A stretch of DNA of 64,000 nucleotides, taken from NCBI GenBank assembly GCA_014867205.1, contig WGUO01000022.1:1-64000 (forward strand), written 5' to 3'. This document shows positions 27,625 through 34,393 of this stretch, in pieces; positions within the stretch are counted from its first letter, which is position 1, and each line of letters begins with the position of its first letter. Origin of the DNA: Muribaculaceae bacterium. GTDB taxonomy: Bacteria; Bacteroidota; Bacteroidia; Bacteroidales; Muribaculaceae. Below the pieces are notes generated by a model that worked only from the letters and a program-made list of their open reading frames with translations, searched no databases and was not told the origin of the DNA. The position numbers and the translations under genes are program-made.

Positions 27625-27848
27625 TCTAATGGTTTTACGACTAGTTGGCTCGATTTTACGACTAGTTCACGACTAATTAGCTGTTTTTACGACTAGTCGG
27701 CTTCCTACATCGGATAGTATGAGACTATCCGAGATAGTTGTAAAAAATGAGTAGTTGAAGGTAAAAACAAGTGGTTTACCTGAAAAAACGAGTAGTTGGC
27801 GAGTAGTTCGGCAAATATCCGAGTAGTTTGTCCAAAAAACAAGTAGTT
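27617..27848. repeat. helically phased iteron-like array in two families
   Basis: Family 1 is ACGACTAGT, starting at 27617, 27637, 27658, 27669 (last base pair varied) and 27689. Family 2 is GAGTAGTT or close variants, starting at 27749, 27769, 27790, 27801, 27821 and 27841. The spacings are 20, 21, 11, 20 and then 20, 21, 11, 20, 20, multiples of one helical turn and the same order in both halves. A 7-base inverted repeat (27712-27730) separates them. Possible roles are a replication or transfer origin. The main alternative is a decayed, repetitive protein linker. Confidence 0.7.
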
Positions 27849-27871
27849 ATTGGGAATAGGCGTGTTTTTCA

Positions 27872-28516
27872 TTATCCTGACACCATAATTGTTATGCGGA
27901 AGTAGAGGATGAGAATAAACGCAAGGGAATAAAGTAGTATGGTTAGAAACGTCCAGCCGCGAGGGAGGGAGAAACTGCCGTTGAGGTAGGAGTGGATGCG
28001 TTGGGTGAGGCGTTTGCGGAGCTCGCGGATTTTAGGGATGAAACCGGAGGGAAGGCTTGAAAATAGGGACTGTTGCTTGGGTGTATCTGTATCCGTGTGT
28101 GATTCGCCGAGAAGCTTCAGTAGTGCAGCTCTGATATCTCGATAGTGACGGTCAGCGATTTTGGCGAGACCGGACATAGTGCGGAAGAATTCCCGGTAGT
28201 CCCGAATGACGGCGGCACGCCATTCGTCATCGTTGGTAAAATATTGCTCGCCTTTTGCCTCGCATTCCTTACGTCGCTCTACGGCAGCTTTACGATATTC
28301 TTCCTGACGACGTTCCTGTCGTTGTTGCAGGCAATCCTCGTAGGCTCGTAGCAGAATGTCATAGAGTTTGTCGGTGTCGAGTTCGACGTGAATTGTGCCG
28401 TCGGGTGCAGACGTTGGTTTGCCTTCCAGTATTGTCAAGCGGTTCTTGATTTCGTTCAGTTCGTTGACCTGCTGATTGTGCAAACGGTCAACATAGTTTT
28501 TATCGGTCGCATTCAT
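27872..28516 (-). CDS. mobilization-region protein with coiled coil and C-terminal membrane anchor
   Basis: The protein has 214 residues and I do not recognise it by function. A helical, charged region dominates residues 1-110 ('EDCLQQRQERRQEEYRKAA'). The final 25 residues are a hydrophobic membrane segment ('FLTILLYSLAFILILYF'), so it should be tail-anchored in the inner membrane. Proteins of this shape often follow relaxase genes in Bacteroidales mobilizable elements. It may tether the relaxosome to the membrane or to a helper secretion system, but that is inference. A strong hairpin separates it from the relaxase gene upstream. Confidence 0.7.
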   Translation of the reverse strand: MNATDKNYVDRLHNQQVNELNEIKNRLTILEGKPTSAPDGTIHVELDTDKLYDILLRAYEDCLQQRQERRQEEYRKAAVERRKECEAKGEQYFTNDDEWRAAVIRDYREFFRTMSGLAKIADRHYRDIRAALLKLLGESHTDTDTPKQQSLFSSLPSGFIPKIRELRKRLTQRIHSYLNGSFSLPRGWTFLTILLYSLAFILILYFRITIMVSG

Positions 28517-28547
28517 TTTGTTTTGTATTTGGATATTATAACTCAGG

Positions 28548-28584
28548 TATTAGGGGGGATGAACGAATCGTTCACCCCCTAATA
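28548..28584. other. strong hairpin between the relaxase and the membrane-anchored mob protein
   Basis: The arms TATTAGGGGG...TGAACG and CGTTCA...CCCCTAATA pair over 16 bases with one 2-base bulge and an AAT loop. There is no clear T-run on either side. It could be a processing or attenuation site between the two genes, or a nick-site hairpin. Confidence 0.6.
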
Positions 28585-28608
28585 TGAAGAATTTGACAAT
28601 TTAACCGT

Positions 28609-29793
28609 TTATCTTCTACGTTTGAATGGTTTGTGGATGTATTGGTTTTCGAGAGCTTCTTCGCGGTGACGGCGTTCGTCGTTCCAGTCCAGGTCGTTGG
28701 ATGTGCCGCCTCCGCCGGTTGTCTCTACAACAGCCGGCCCCATAAGAAGATTGACGATTACTGACAATGGAATCAGGCTAATTTCTGATGGCTCTGAGGG
28801 GGTGCTATTGGGTAGCACTCCCTCACCCGGCTCTTTCTCAGAAGGGGACATCGTTTCGGTGACCCTCTCAGCCGTTGTAACCTGCTGTTTTCGGGAGAGG
28901 GGGGCCAAAACGGACCTCCCCTCGTTGAGGTCTTGATATGGAGCTTTCCCCGTTTTATATTCAGTAACTTGTTGATCCCGAGAGGGGGTCTTCAGAACAC
29001 CGACCTCCACATTGGGCAATTCTCCGAACTTCGCCGCAAGCTTACCATAGGTGAGTTTCTGCTTGGAGAGTTTGGAACCGGCAAACCGCCATCCGTCTTT
29101 GGCGAATGATATGCCACGGACATCACCGGTTGTACGGTTGAAACTGAAACACGCTTCGATGCCCTGAGCCTCCAGCGCTTGCTGAAATTCAGACCATGAT
29201 GAAGAACTCTCAGCAGCTGCGATGGCTGCCGTTTTGATGTCAAAACGGGCTCGTTGAACGGAGAGCAATCTGTCGCGGTTGACCTTCTCGCCTGATGAGT
29301 TTCCGAATGTTAGTCCGTGGCGAAGTTTGATTTCACGGCAGATGTCAGCACTACGAAGCTGCTCATTGTATGCGGAGATCACACTGCCGTCGAGAGCGAT
29401 GCGACTATACACAAGGTGACAATGCGGATGTGGTTTGTCGAAGTGACGCGCTGCGATGTACTGGGCGTTTGTTATGCCCATGCCCCGGAGCCATTCTTCG
29501 ACGAGTTGCGCCATGTAACGGTCGCCTTCCTCGTTATCGGGAAACAGATGGGCGTCCTCAGGCGAGAAAGAGATGGACACATGTTTTACCGGTTTACCGA
29601 TGTGATGAATCTTTCCGTTGCGGTCAGGACGTCGAAGTTGAGTATTGAAACTGTCAGCGATCGTCTCATTGGAAACAACACAGACACCCTGAAACGACAG
29701 CAGCCGTCCGCGTTTCTCATCGCTCTTGATGTCGTTGGCATAGCTAACCAATCCGGTGAAATCTACGCGTTTTTTGAATTTTGCTATCATCAC
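28609..29793 (-). CDS. relaxase / mobilization nuclease
   Basis: The protein has 394 residues. The N-terminal 200 residues are a relaxase/mobilization nuclease domain. The metal-binding triad appears as 'HFDKPHPHCHLVYSRI' near residue 127, and 'HVSISFSPED' near 70 supplies the upstream conserved His block. It resembles the MobP/BmgA-like relaxases of Bacteroides mobilizable elements. The C-terminal half is low in predicted structure and Pro/Ser-rich, as often seen. The start ATG overlaps the stop of the MobC-like gene by 4 bases. The enzyme would nick oriT and lead the strand into a helper conjugation channel. Confidence 0.88.
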   Translation of the reverse strand: MMIAKFKKRVDFTGLVSYANDIKSDEKRGRLLSFQGVCVVSNETIADSFNTQLRRPDRNGKIHHIGKPVKHVSISFSPEDAHLFPDNEEGDRYMAQLVEEWLRGMGITNAQYIAARHFDKPHPHCHLVYSRIALDGSVISAYNEQLRSADICREIKLRHGLTFGNSSGEKVNRDRLLSVQRARFDIKTAAIAAAESSSSWSEFQQALEAQGIEACFSFNRTTGDVRGISFAKDGWRFAGSKLSKQKLTYGKLAAKFGELPNVEVGVLKTPSRDQQVTEYKTGKAPYQDLNEGRSVLAPLSRKQQVTTAERVTETMSPSEKEPGEGVLPNSTPSEPSEISLIPLSVIVNLLMGPAVVETTGGGGTSNDLDWNDERRHREEALENQYIHKPFKRRR

Positions 29794-30146
29794 ATTCGGA
29801 ATTTGGAGAGTAAACTGAGCGTTGTTGTGAGCATACTATCAACTTTTGTCACCACCGTATCGAAGCCCATGCCGTTGGCGCATCGTGTGAGCTGGTTCAG
29901 GTTGTTGGCGATGCCCTGAAGTGAGCGTACCATCGCGTATTCTTCATCAGTAAGTGCCTTGCGGATAGGCGTACCCATGACAGCACGGGTGATGAATCTG
30001 TTTAGCGAAAGCCCGGCTTCATGGGCCATGTCTTTTACTACGGCATAGTTGCCATCGTCGAGATGCAGCTTGATTTCGTTGCGGAGACGCTGCCACCCCG
30101 GTTTGGACTTGCGTCCACGTTTGGATTTCGGTTTATTCTGAGGCAT
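29790..30146 (-). CDS. mobC: MobC-like relaxosome accessory protein
   Basis: The protein has 118 residues. It begins with a basic stretch ('KPKSKRGRKSKPGWQR'). A ribbon-helix-helix-like segment follows ('EAGLSLNRFITRAVMG'). Last comes the MobC signature 'LQGIANNLNQLTR'. It would bind near oriT and assist relaxase. The ATG at 30146 was chosen because the frame above it (to 30302) is Pro-rich and unlike the family, and it crosses a purine-rich intergenic tract. Its end overlaps the relaxase start by ATGA, so the two are translationally coupled. Confidence 0.82.
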   Translation of the reverse strand: MPQNKPKSKRGRKSKPGWQRLRNEIKLHLDDGNYAVVKDMAHEAGLSLNRFITRAVMGTPIRKALTDEEYAMVRSLQGIANNLNQLTRCANGMGFDTVVTKVDSMLTTTLSLLSKFRM

Positions 30147-30373
30147 AAGAATTGAGTTAGGAGGATTCAAAGAATAGAAATGGAGGGAAGGAGGATGGAG
30201 GAGACAAGGAGGAGGAAGCGGAATCAGAATGATTTCAAGAACGTGGCGTATTCGGCAACCATGAGGTTGACGGAGCCAATTTTTATGGGACATAAAAAAC
30301 AACCTTGCAATCCTCCTCCATCTTCACTTTCGTTGCGATTGCGGAGCACAGCTACAAACGGCTGACCTTCCGG
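30147..30373. other. intergenic region upstream of mobC, candidate oriT
   Basis: This stretch has no convincing gene. The plus strand holds a purine-rich tract from about 30163 to 30232 and an inverted repeat GCAATC (30307-30312) / GATTGC (30337-30342). oriT commonly lies just upstream of mobC/relaxase genes, so this is the most natural place for it, but no known nick sequence was recognised. Confidence 0.35.
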
Positions 30374-31048
30374 CTACGGAGTCCTGTAAGTGGAGTTGGT
30401 GAAGATGACTTTGCCCATCATCTCGTTGAGGCGATCGGCTATGCGGTCGCCGTATCGTGGCCGTATCTCCTGTGGTGTCAAGTTGGTCGTAAGTATGGTA
30501 TAGAGGTGCCGGTCGTAGCGCGTTGTCAGCAAATCCGTGATTGGATAGAGCACGTTGCCGTAGTCCATCACCTCAAGCGGCTCCGTACCGAAATCGTCGA
30601 TGGCAAGCATCCGTTTATAACAGAGACTGCGCCATTCATCATAATCCTCTTTACAGACCCTCGCAAGGTCGCGGGCATTGACAATCCGGATGGAATATCG
30701 CTCGGAGTAATAATCATCAACTTTGATTTCAAATTTATTGAGGATTTGCTGAAAGGCTTTCACAAAGGTAGTCTTGCCGTTGCCGCATCTGCCACAAAGC
30801 ATCAGTCCGAATTTCGAATGGTTGCCGGTTAGCCATTCCGCAATCTGTTCAGTCTGTGTCATGAGGACTTCGCTCATTATAAAAGTCTTGTCGCGGCGTT
30901 CAACTTCCGCCTTCACTCCGGCGAGAAGTACACGCATGGCATCCTCTTTCGAGAGCGGAAGCCTAAAACGCTCCTTCGTAGTCGGTCGCTGATTTAGCTG
31001 TGATTCCAGCAGGTCGGCGAGCATTATTGGATGGTTGGTTTGTTGCAT
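30374..31048 (-). CDS. DnaC/IstB-like AAA+ ATPase
   Basis: The protein has 224 residues. Walker A is 'GRCGNGKTT' near residue 86 and Walker B is 'MLAIDDFGTE' near 149. The C-terminal 'GDRIADRLNEM' is typical of DnaC helicase loaders. The protein probably loads the host replicative helicase at an origin on the excised element. The ATG at 31048 overlaps the upstream initiator-like gene by 86 bases; an internal ATG at 31024 would reduce but not remove the overlap. It is the second gene of a minus-strand group with the initiator-like and excisionase-like genes. Confidence 0.82.
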   Translation of the reverse strand: MQQTNHPIMLADLLESQLNQRPTTKERFRLPLSKEDAMRVLLAGVKAEVERRDKTFIMSEVLMTQTEQIAEWLTGNHSKFGLMLCGRCGNGKTTFVKAFQQILNKFEIKVDDYYSERYSIRIVNARDLARVCKEDYDEWRSLCYKRMLAIDDFGTEPLEVMDYGNVLYPITDLLTTRYDRHLYTILTTNLTPQEIRPRYGDRIADRLNEMMGKVIFTNSTYRTP

Positions 31049-31745
31049 AAGTTGTCAGTTTGAGAGTTGTTTTGTTTTTATTGATTGGTTGTTTTTTAAT
31101 CCAGTTCACGAAATATCTGCGGCAATCATCTTCTTCCCTCCCTTTCGTTCCTTGGCAACGGAGATAGCGGAAGAAGTTGCCGAGATATGATTTCAGTTCC
31201 GGCAATTCGATTTGACAGGAGGGTGAAAGAAGGGAAATGATTTCACGGAGCCAAGGTTCATCGTTAACCAGCAAATGCTCAAGTTCTTCCAAACTCAAAA
31301 TCTTCACATCGCCTATATTATTAGAAGAATAATTTTTATCTTTAATCTTTCTATCTTCTATATTATAGGGTGTCAAGCTGTCCGGAAAAACAACTGTCGA
31401 GCCATCCGGCAAGGTTTCCGTCAAATCATCCTGCAAACATTCCGTCAAGCCATCAGTCAAGACAAGTGAATACATAGGATGGGAGCCTTTCCCCGTTCCT
31501 TTAGAATAGGTGATGAGATTCCGGTCCCGCAATGACTCACGGGCGTTGACAACGGTCTGCCGTGTCACCTGAATCGCAGTGCTGATTACCGAAGTAGGAC
31601 ACTTGAACGGCATCTGCCATCGGCGGCTGTTCGCCCGGTCAATGAGGAAGAAGTACATCGCAATCGCCGCCGTCGAAAACGGCTCGTACTCGTCCTCCCG
31701 CCAGAATGAGCTGATGAGATTGTAGATGTTCACGCCTTTAGTCAT
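30963..31745 (-). CDS. replication initiator-like HTH protein (DnaD/replisome-organizer type)
   Basis: The protein has 260 residues. The N-terminal winged helix is clear ('CPTSVISTAIQVTRQTVVNA', 'LRDRNLITYSKGTGKG'). A Ser/Thr/Asp-rich linker follows, then a helical C-terminal part ('ELPELKSYLGNFFRYLRCQG'). Proteins with this arrangement precede DnaC-like loaders in Bacteroidales mobilizable elements and phages and act as replisome organizers. It may recognise an origin on this element, with the phased repeats at 27617-27848 as one candidate. It overlaps its upstream neighbour by 8 bases and the DnaC-like gene by 86 bases. Confidence 0.7.
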   Translation of the reverse strand: MTKGVNIYNLISSFWREDEYEPFSTAAIAMYFFLIDRANSRRWQMPFKCPTSVISTAIQVTRQTVVNARESLRDRNLITYSKGTGKGSHPMYSLVLTDGLTECLQDDLTETLPDGSTVVFPDSLTPYNIEDRKIKDKNYSSNNIGDVKILSLEELEHLLVNDEPWLREIISLLSPSCQIELPELKSYLGNFFRYLRCQGTKGREEDDCRRYFVNWIKKQPINKNKTTLKLTTYATNQPSNNARRPAGITAKSATDYEGAF

Positions 31746-31974
31746 GATTGCCTGTTTTGCGTAGATACTCGTTTACCCGCGCCTTGATTTCATCATGAGA
31801 GGAAATACGGACGCTTGTCAAGTAGGCGTCGAGATCTTCAGGGTCGAAGTAACAGAGTTTGCCGTTTGGCTTATACATGGGGATGATGCGGTTCATCATC
31901 ATCTTGCGGAGGAAAGAAAGCGAGATGCCGAGATACTGGGCGGCTTCCTTGGAGGTTAGCAGTTTTCTTTGCAT
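31738..31974 (-). CDS. excisionase / MerR-like HTH protein
   Basis: The protein has 78 residues. 'LTSKEAAQYLGISLSFLRKM' is a helix-turn-helix typical of the excisionase/HTH_17 family, followed by the wing 'YKPNGKLCYFDPEDLDAYL'. It could act as the recombination directionality factor for the integrase at the other end. It could also be the regulator of the mobilization operon it heads. A -7 box and a small inverted repeat lie upstream. It overlaps the initiator-like gene by 8 bases. Confidence 0.8.
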   Translation of the reverse strand: MQRKLLTSKEAAQYLGISLSFLRKMMMNRIIPMYKPNGKLCYFDPEDLDAYLTSVRISSHDEIKARVNEYLRKTGNHD

Positions 31975-32056
31975 ATTTTATTGTTGAGTTTTCGTAAATA
32001 CTTTTGGAAATACCAGGGTACTCTTGGCATGCGTTGAATACCTTTTGTTTCCGATG

Positions 32057-32083
32057 CAAAGTTACTGCCACTTCATAGTGGCA
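32057..32083 (-). promoter_or_regulatory. -7 box and adjoining inverted repeat upstream of the excisionase-like gene
   Basis: On the minus strand TAACTTTG (32057-32064) matches the -7 consensus. Just upstream is a perfect 7-base inverted repeat TGCCACT-TCAT-AGTGGCA (32066-32083), in the spacer region. A protein bound there would block the promoter, so it is a candidate operator. No good -33 TTTG is visible. Confidence 0.45.
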
Positions 32084-32122
32084 CCATGTGGGCGCTTTGT
32101 GTCGAAATATAAAAAATGCAAA

Positions 32123-32156
32123 CGCACTATATGCTGATAAGTAGCAATATAGCGCG
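32123..32156 (-). terminator. terminator after the two unknown genes at the right end
   Basis: The arms CGCGCTATAT and ATATAGTGCG pair over 10 bases with one wobble on the minus strand. They are followed by TTTGCATTTTTT. It lies 44 bases beyond the stop at 32200. Confidence 0.55.
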
Positions 32157-32199
32157 TTGAAAGCTTTGGAAATTTTACTCCGTTGTGTCGGACTTGTGA

Positions 32200-32610
32200 T
32201 TAGCGTGGGCCGCGTCTCATGTCATTCCAGATTTTGACCGCATTATTGATGCTGTCACGAAATTCTATGTTGACCGGAACATCGGATCTTGCATCGTCAA
32301 GACGATGGCTTTTGTAATATGCTTCGCTGATTCCGCAACGTTTCAAGAACAAAGACGACCATTCCTTAGCGAGTGCCGAGGGTGAAATTAGTTTCTCAAC
32401 GGCATACACCATATAGCAGATATGGAGCTGCTTGAATTTGAGGGGACGGAAGAAGTCCTGCTCTAACCTCATGTTCATATGAACGCTGAACATTATAGGT
32501 GTGGTGAACTCAAACAGGAACTCATTGCAGGCATCATAAAGACAGTTGCAGAGTTTCGCCGACACTGTATCGCGGAACTGCTCGGCGTCTTTCATCAATA
32601 TCTTCTTCAT
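32200..32610 (-). CDS. unknown protein, 136 residues (second gene of a right-end pair)
   Basis: I do not recognise this family. The sequence is mixed alpha/beta in character with several aromatic and Cys residues ('KLCNCLYDACNEFLFEF', 'KQLHICYMVYAVEKL') and no signal peptide or membrane segment. Its start overlaps the upstream gene's stop by ATGA, so the two products are made together. Cargo pairs at the ends of integrative elements are often toxin-antitoxin or anti-phage pairs. Nothing in the sequence proves that here. Confidence 0.65.
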   Translation of the reverse strand: MKKILMKDAEQFRDTVSAKLCNCLYDACNEFLFEFTTPIMFSVHMNMRLEQDFFRPLKFKQLHICYMVYAVEKLISPSALAKEWSSLFLKRCGISEAYYKSHRLDDARSDVPVNIEFRDSINNAVKIWNDMRRGPR

Positions 32611-33215
32611 GAGCCGCCCTCCCTGATTCGTTTGATGTCGGTAAGTATCGCGATGGCGATGTCACGGTATCGAATAATGACTGCTTCCAGAAAGTCAGCT
32701 CTGAATCGAAATACTGGAGCACTGTCTTTGTTGGCCTGCTCATACTCGGTGTATAACTTCCGAACCACCTTTTGCCGTTCATCATGTTCTGCTTTGGCTT
32801 CCTCACATTTTATTTCTGCTTCTTGATATTCTGGAGAATCGAGATCAAGATAGTCAAGTCGGTTATTGAGCTGGCAATATTCTTTCCAATATATGTTCAG
32901 CTCTTTATTCGCCTCGAGGAATCTGTCATAATAGGGTCGGGGGTAATTCTGAGCAATAGCTCTAAAATCGATATTCTTTAGCAGAGGCAAACCGAGATCT
33001 AAGAACCGCTCAGACTCTTCTTCAATTGCGATAGCCAATTTCTCCAAATCATCAATATTGGATACTGCCAGCTCTTCTGCTTCATCGATAAGATTATTCG
33101 GCTCGGGCAACTCATCATAAATCGTAACTATTGACAAAGCATCTTCAAAGGACAAGTTCTGTCCTTCGGCAATTCTATTAACGGCGATAAGATTTTGAAC
33201 AATCTCGTTTATCAT
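32607..33215 (-). CDS. unknown coiled-coil protein, 202 residues (first gene of a right-end pair)
   Basis: I do not recognise this family. It is strongly helical and acidic, with a long charged coiled-coil stretch around residues 100-165 ('YQEAEIKCEEAKAEHDERQK') and no membrane segment. It starts 166 bases inside the right attachment site and is the last gene of the element. It is translationally coupled to the 136-residue gene downstream, and a terminator follows the pair. Confidence 0.65.
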   Translation of the reverse strand: MINEIVQNLIAVNRIAEGQNLSFEDALSIVTIYDELPEPNNLIDEAEELAVSNIDDLEKLAIAIEEESERFLDLGLPLLKNIDFRAIAQNYPRPYYDRFLEANKELNIYWKEYCQLNNRLDYLDLDSPEYQEAEIKCEEAKAEHDERQKVVRKLYTEYEQANKDSAPVFRFRADFLEAVIIRYRDIAIAILTDIKRIREGGS

Positions 33216-33304
33216 GCGGAGAAGTGTTTGGGAAAAGTTACGGCAATCCCTTCAATATAACAACAATGAGAATTCCCTTTGGTTCTCTTTAATAGTAAAC
33301 CATG

Positions 33305-33333
33305 TGTTGTTTTTGGCTACCCTTTGGCTACCC
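33305..33333 (+). repeat. 29-bp direct repeat, right copy (probable integrase arm site)
   Basis: This copy is identical to 8511-8539 and in the same orientation. It ends 48 bases before the tRNA core repeat. It contains two GGCTACCC boxes with starts 11 bases apart. Confidence 0.65.
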
Positions 33334-33344
33334 AATTATACGAA

Positions 33345-33376
33345 AATAGCTGATAGTCATGCGATTATCAGCTATT
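33345..33376 (-). terminator. tRNA-Thr terminator supplied by the element
   Basis: An imperfect inverted repeat (outer 11 bases perfect) on the minus strand is followed by a short T-run. It begins 6 bases beyond the tRNA 3' end, at the same relative position as the hairpin at 8346. Because it lies inside the element, integration replaced the native terminator with this one. Confidence 0.55.
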
Positions 33377-33380
33377 CTAT

Positions 33381-33394
33381 GAGCCGCGAGTGGG
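33381..33394. other. attR core within the tRNA-Thr gene
   Basis: This is the second copy of the 14-bp repeat. It covers the last 13 bases of the tRNA gene plus one base beyond, so integration leaves an intact tRNA. Confidence 0.8.
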
Positions 33395-33454
33395 ACTCGA
33401 ACCCACGACCTTTTCGTTACGAATGAAATGCTCTACCAACTGAGCTATTGCGGC
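33382..33454 (-). tRNA. tRNA-Thr (anticodon CGU)
   Basis: The 73-base gene folds as a cloverleaf. The acceptor stem pairs GCCGC with GCGGC, the D arm is GCTC..GAGC, and the anticodon loop is TTCGTAA, giving anticodon CGT. The T arm is GTGGG-TTCGAGT-CCCAC. The CCA end is not encoded. Positions 6-67 and 31-39 are mismatched, which is tolerated. Its 3' end is the attachment site of the 25-kb element. Confidence 0.95.
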
Positions 33455-33632
33455 TGATTGCGTCAGGAGTGCCGACATGTCGCGGCATTTCCGTTTGCAA
33501 ATGCAAAGTTAATAAATATTTCCGATTCAGCCCAATTTTCTTCGTTAAAATTCCCAAAAACAAATCCTATAAATTCCAATAAGAAGTGCAACGGCATTTT
33601 GCCGCTCTCATCCCCCTCGACCCCAATACAAA

Positions 33633-34388
33633 TCACTTCAGGAAGCGCTTGGCGCGGAGAAGGTCAAGGAATCGGGCGGAGAATTCCTCGTTCATCGAGC
33701 GCGGATAGCGCACGTCGGTGAATACCTGCGCCAGCGTCTGCTTGCCGTTCTCCTCGATATACTGACGGTTGGGGATGTATTCATCTTTGGCTTTGAAATG
33801 TTCAATCACCTCCGCGTCGCTGTCATCGCGATACCGCTCCTCGTGGACCACCGCCTTAAGCGGCAGCCGCTCGGTCTCCACACCCTCGCCGTCGGGCCAG
33901 CCCAACGTGATGCAGGCCACCGGAACGCACAGATCCGGAAGGTTCAGGGCCTTCGAGATTATGTCGGCGTTGTATGTGACGGTGCCGAGATAGCAGGTGC
34001 CGAGCCCCTGACTCTCCGCCATAGCCACAATCTGCTGCGCGAATATCGTGGCGTCGGCCACGGCGTTCATGAACGACAGGAAATTATCGTAGCCGGGATC
34101 GGCGTCGCTCAACTCACACCACCGCGTGAAACGGTTGAAGTCGGCGCAGACAGTCAGCACCACCGGCGCCTCCGTCACCATCGGCTGGTTGAAATGCGCC
34201 GGGGCAAGCGCACGCTTTCCCTCCTCACTTCGCGTCACGATCACCGAATAGAGCTGCATGTTGCCGCATGTCGGAGCACGCATCGCCGCCTCAAGAATGG
34301 AGTCGAGTAGTTCTTGGCTTACCTCTCTGGGGGAGTAGCGGCGGATGCTCCTGCGCTCCGCAAAAACTTTCATCATATCCTTATCCAT
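33633..34388 (-). CDS. NfsA/Frp-like FMN-dependent nitroreductase
   Basis: The protein has 251 residues. 'RRSIRRYSPREVS' near residue 12 is the nitroreductase N-terminal FMN-phosphate site. 'AAMRAPTCGNMQLYSVIV' and 'AESQGLGTCYLGTV' are further conserved blocks, and the C-terminal extension is of the NfsA/Frp type. Such enzymes reduce quinones, nitro-compounds or flavins with NAD(P)H in the cytoplasm; the substrate cannot be set from sequence. It follows the C1 peptidase gene by 5 bases and is probably co-transcribed with it. Confidence 0.9.
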   Translation of the reverse strand: MDKDMMKVFAERRSIRRYSPREVSQELLDSILEAAMRAPTCGNMQLYSVIVTRSEEGKRALAPAHFNQPMVTEAPVVLTVCADFNRFTRWCELSDADPGYDNFLSFMNAVADATIFAQQIVAMAESQGLGTCYLGTVTYNADIISKALNLPDLCVPVACITLGWPDGEGVETERLPLKAVVHEERYRDDSDAEVIEHFKAKDEYIPNRQYIEENGKQTLAQVFTDVRYPRSMNEEFSARFLDLLRAKRFLK

Positions 34389-34393
34389 GGCGA

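Larger units (their letters stand above)
8381..33394. mobile_element. 25-kb integrative and mobilizable element in tRNA-Thr(CGU) carrying antiviral genes
   Basis: The boundaries are the 14-bp direct repeats of the tRNA 3' end. Inside are a tyrosine integrase next to the left repeat, a matching 29-bp repeat inside each end (8511-8539, 33305-33333), and an excisionase-like gene. A relaxase and MobC-like protein, DnaC-like and initiator-like proteins, and a large defence operon complete it. No coupling protein, VirB4 or Tra genes are visible, so the element is mobilizable rather than self-transmissible. The interior is visibly more A+T-rich than the 34-58 kb flank. Confidence 0.85.

Noticed and set aside
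27617..27848. Possible CRISPR array
   Set aside because: The units are only 8-9 bases, spaced by one or two helical turns, and no cas gene is present. They are too short for CRISPR repeats.
33214..33426. Plus-strand open frame running into the tRNA-Thr region
   Set aside because: It overlaps the tRNA antisense, the 29-bp repeat and the terminator, so it is not a gene.
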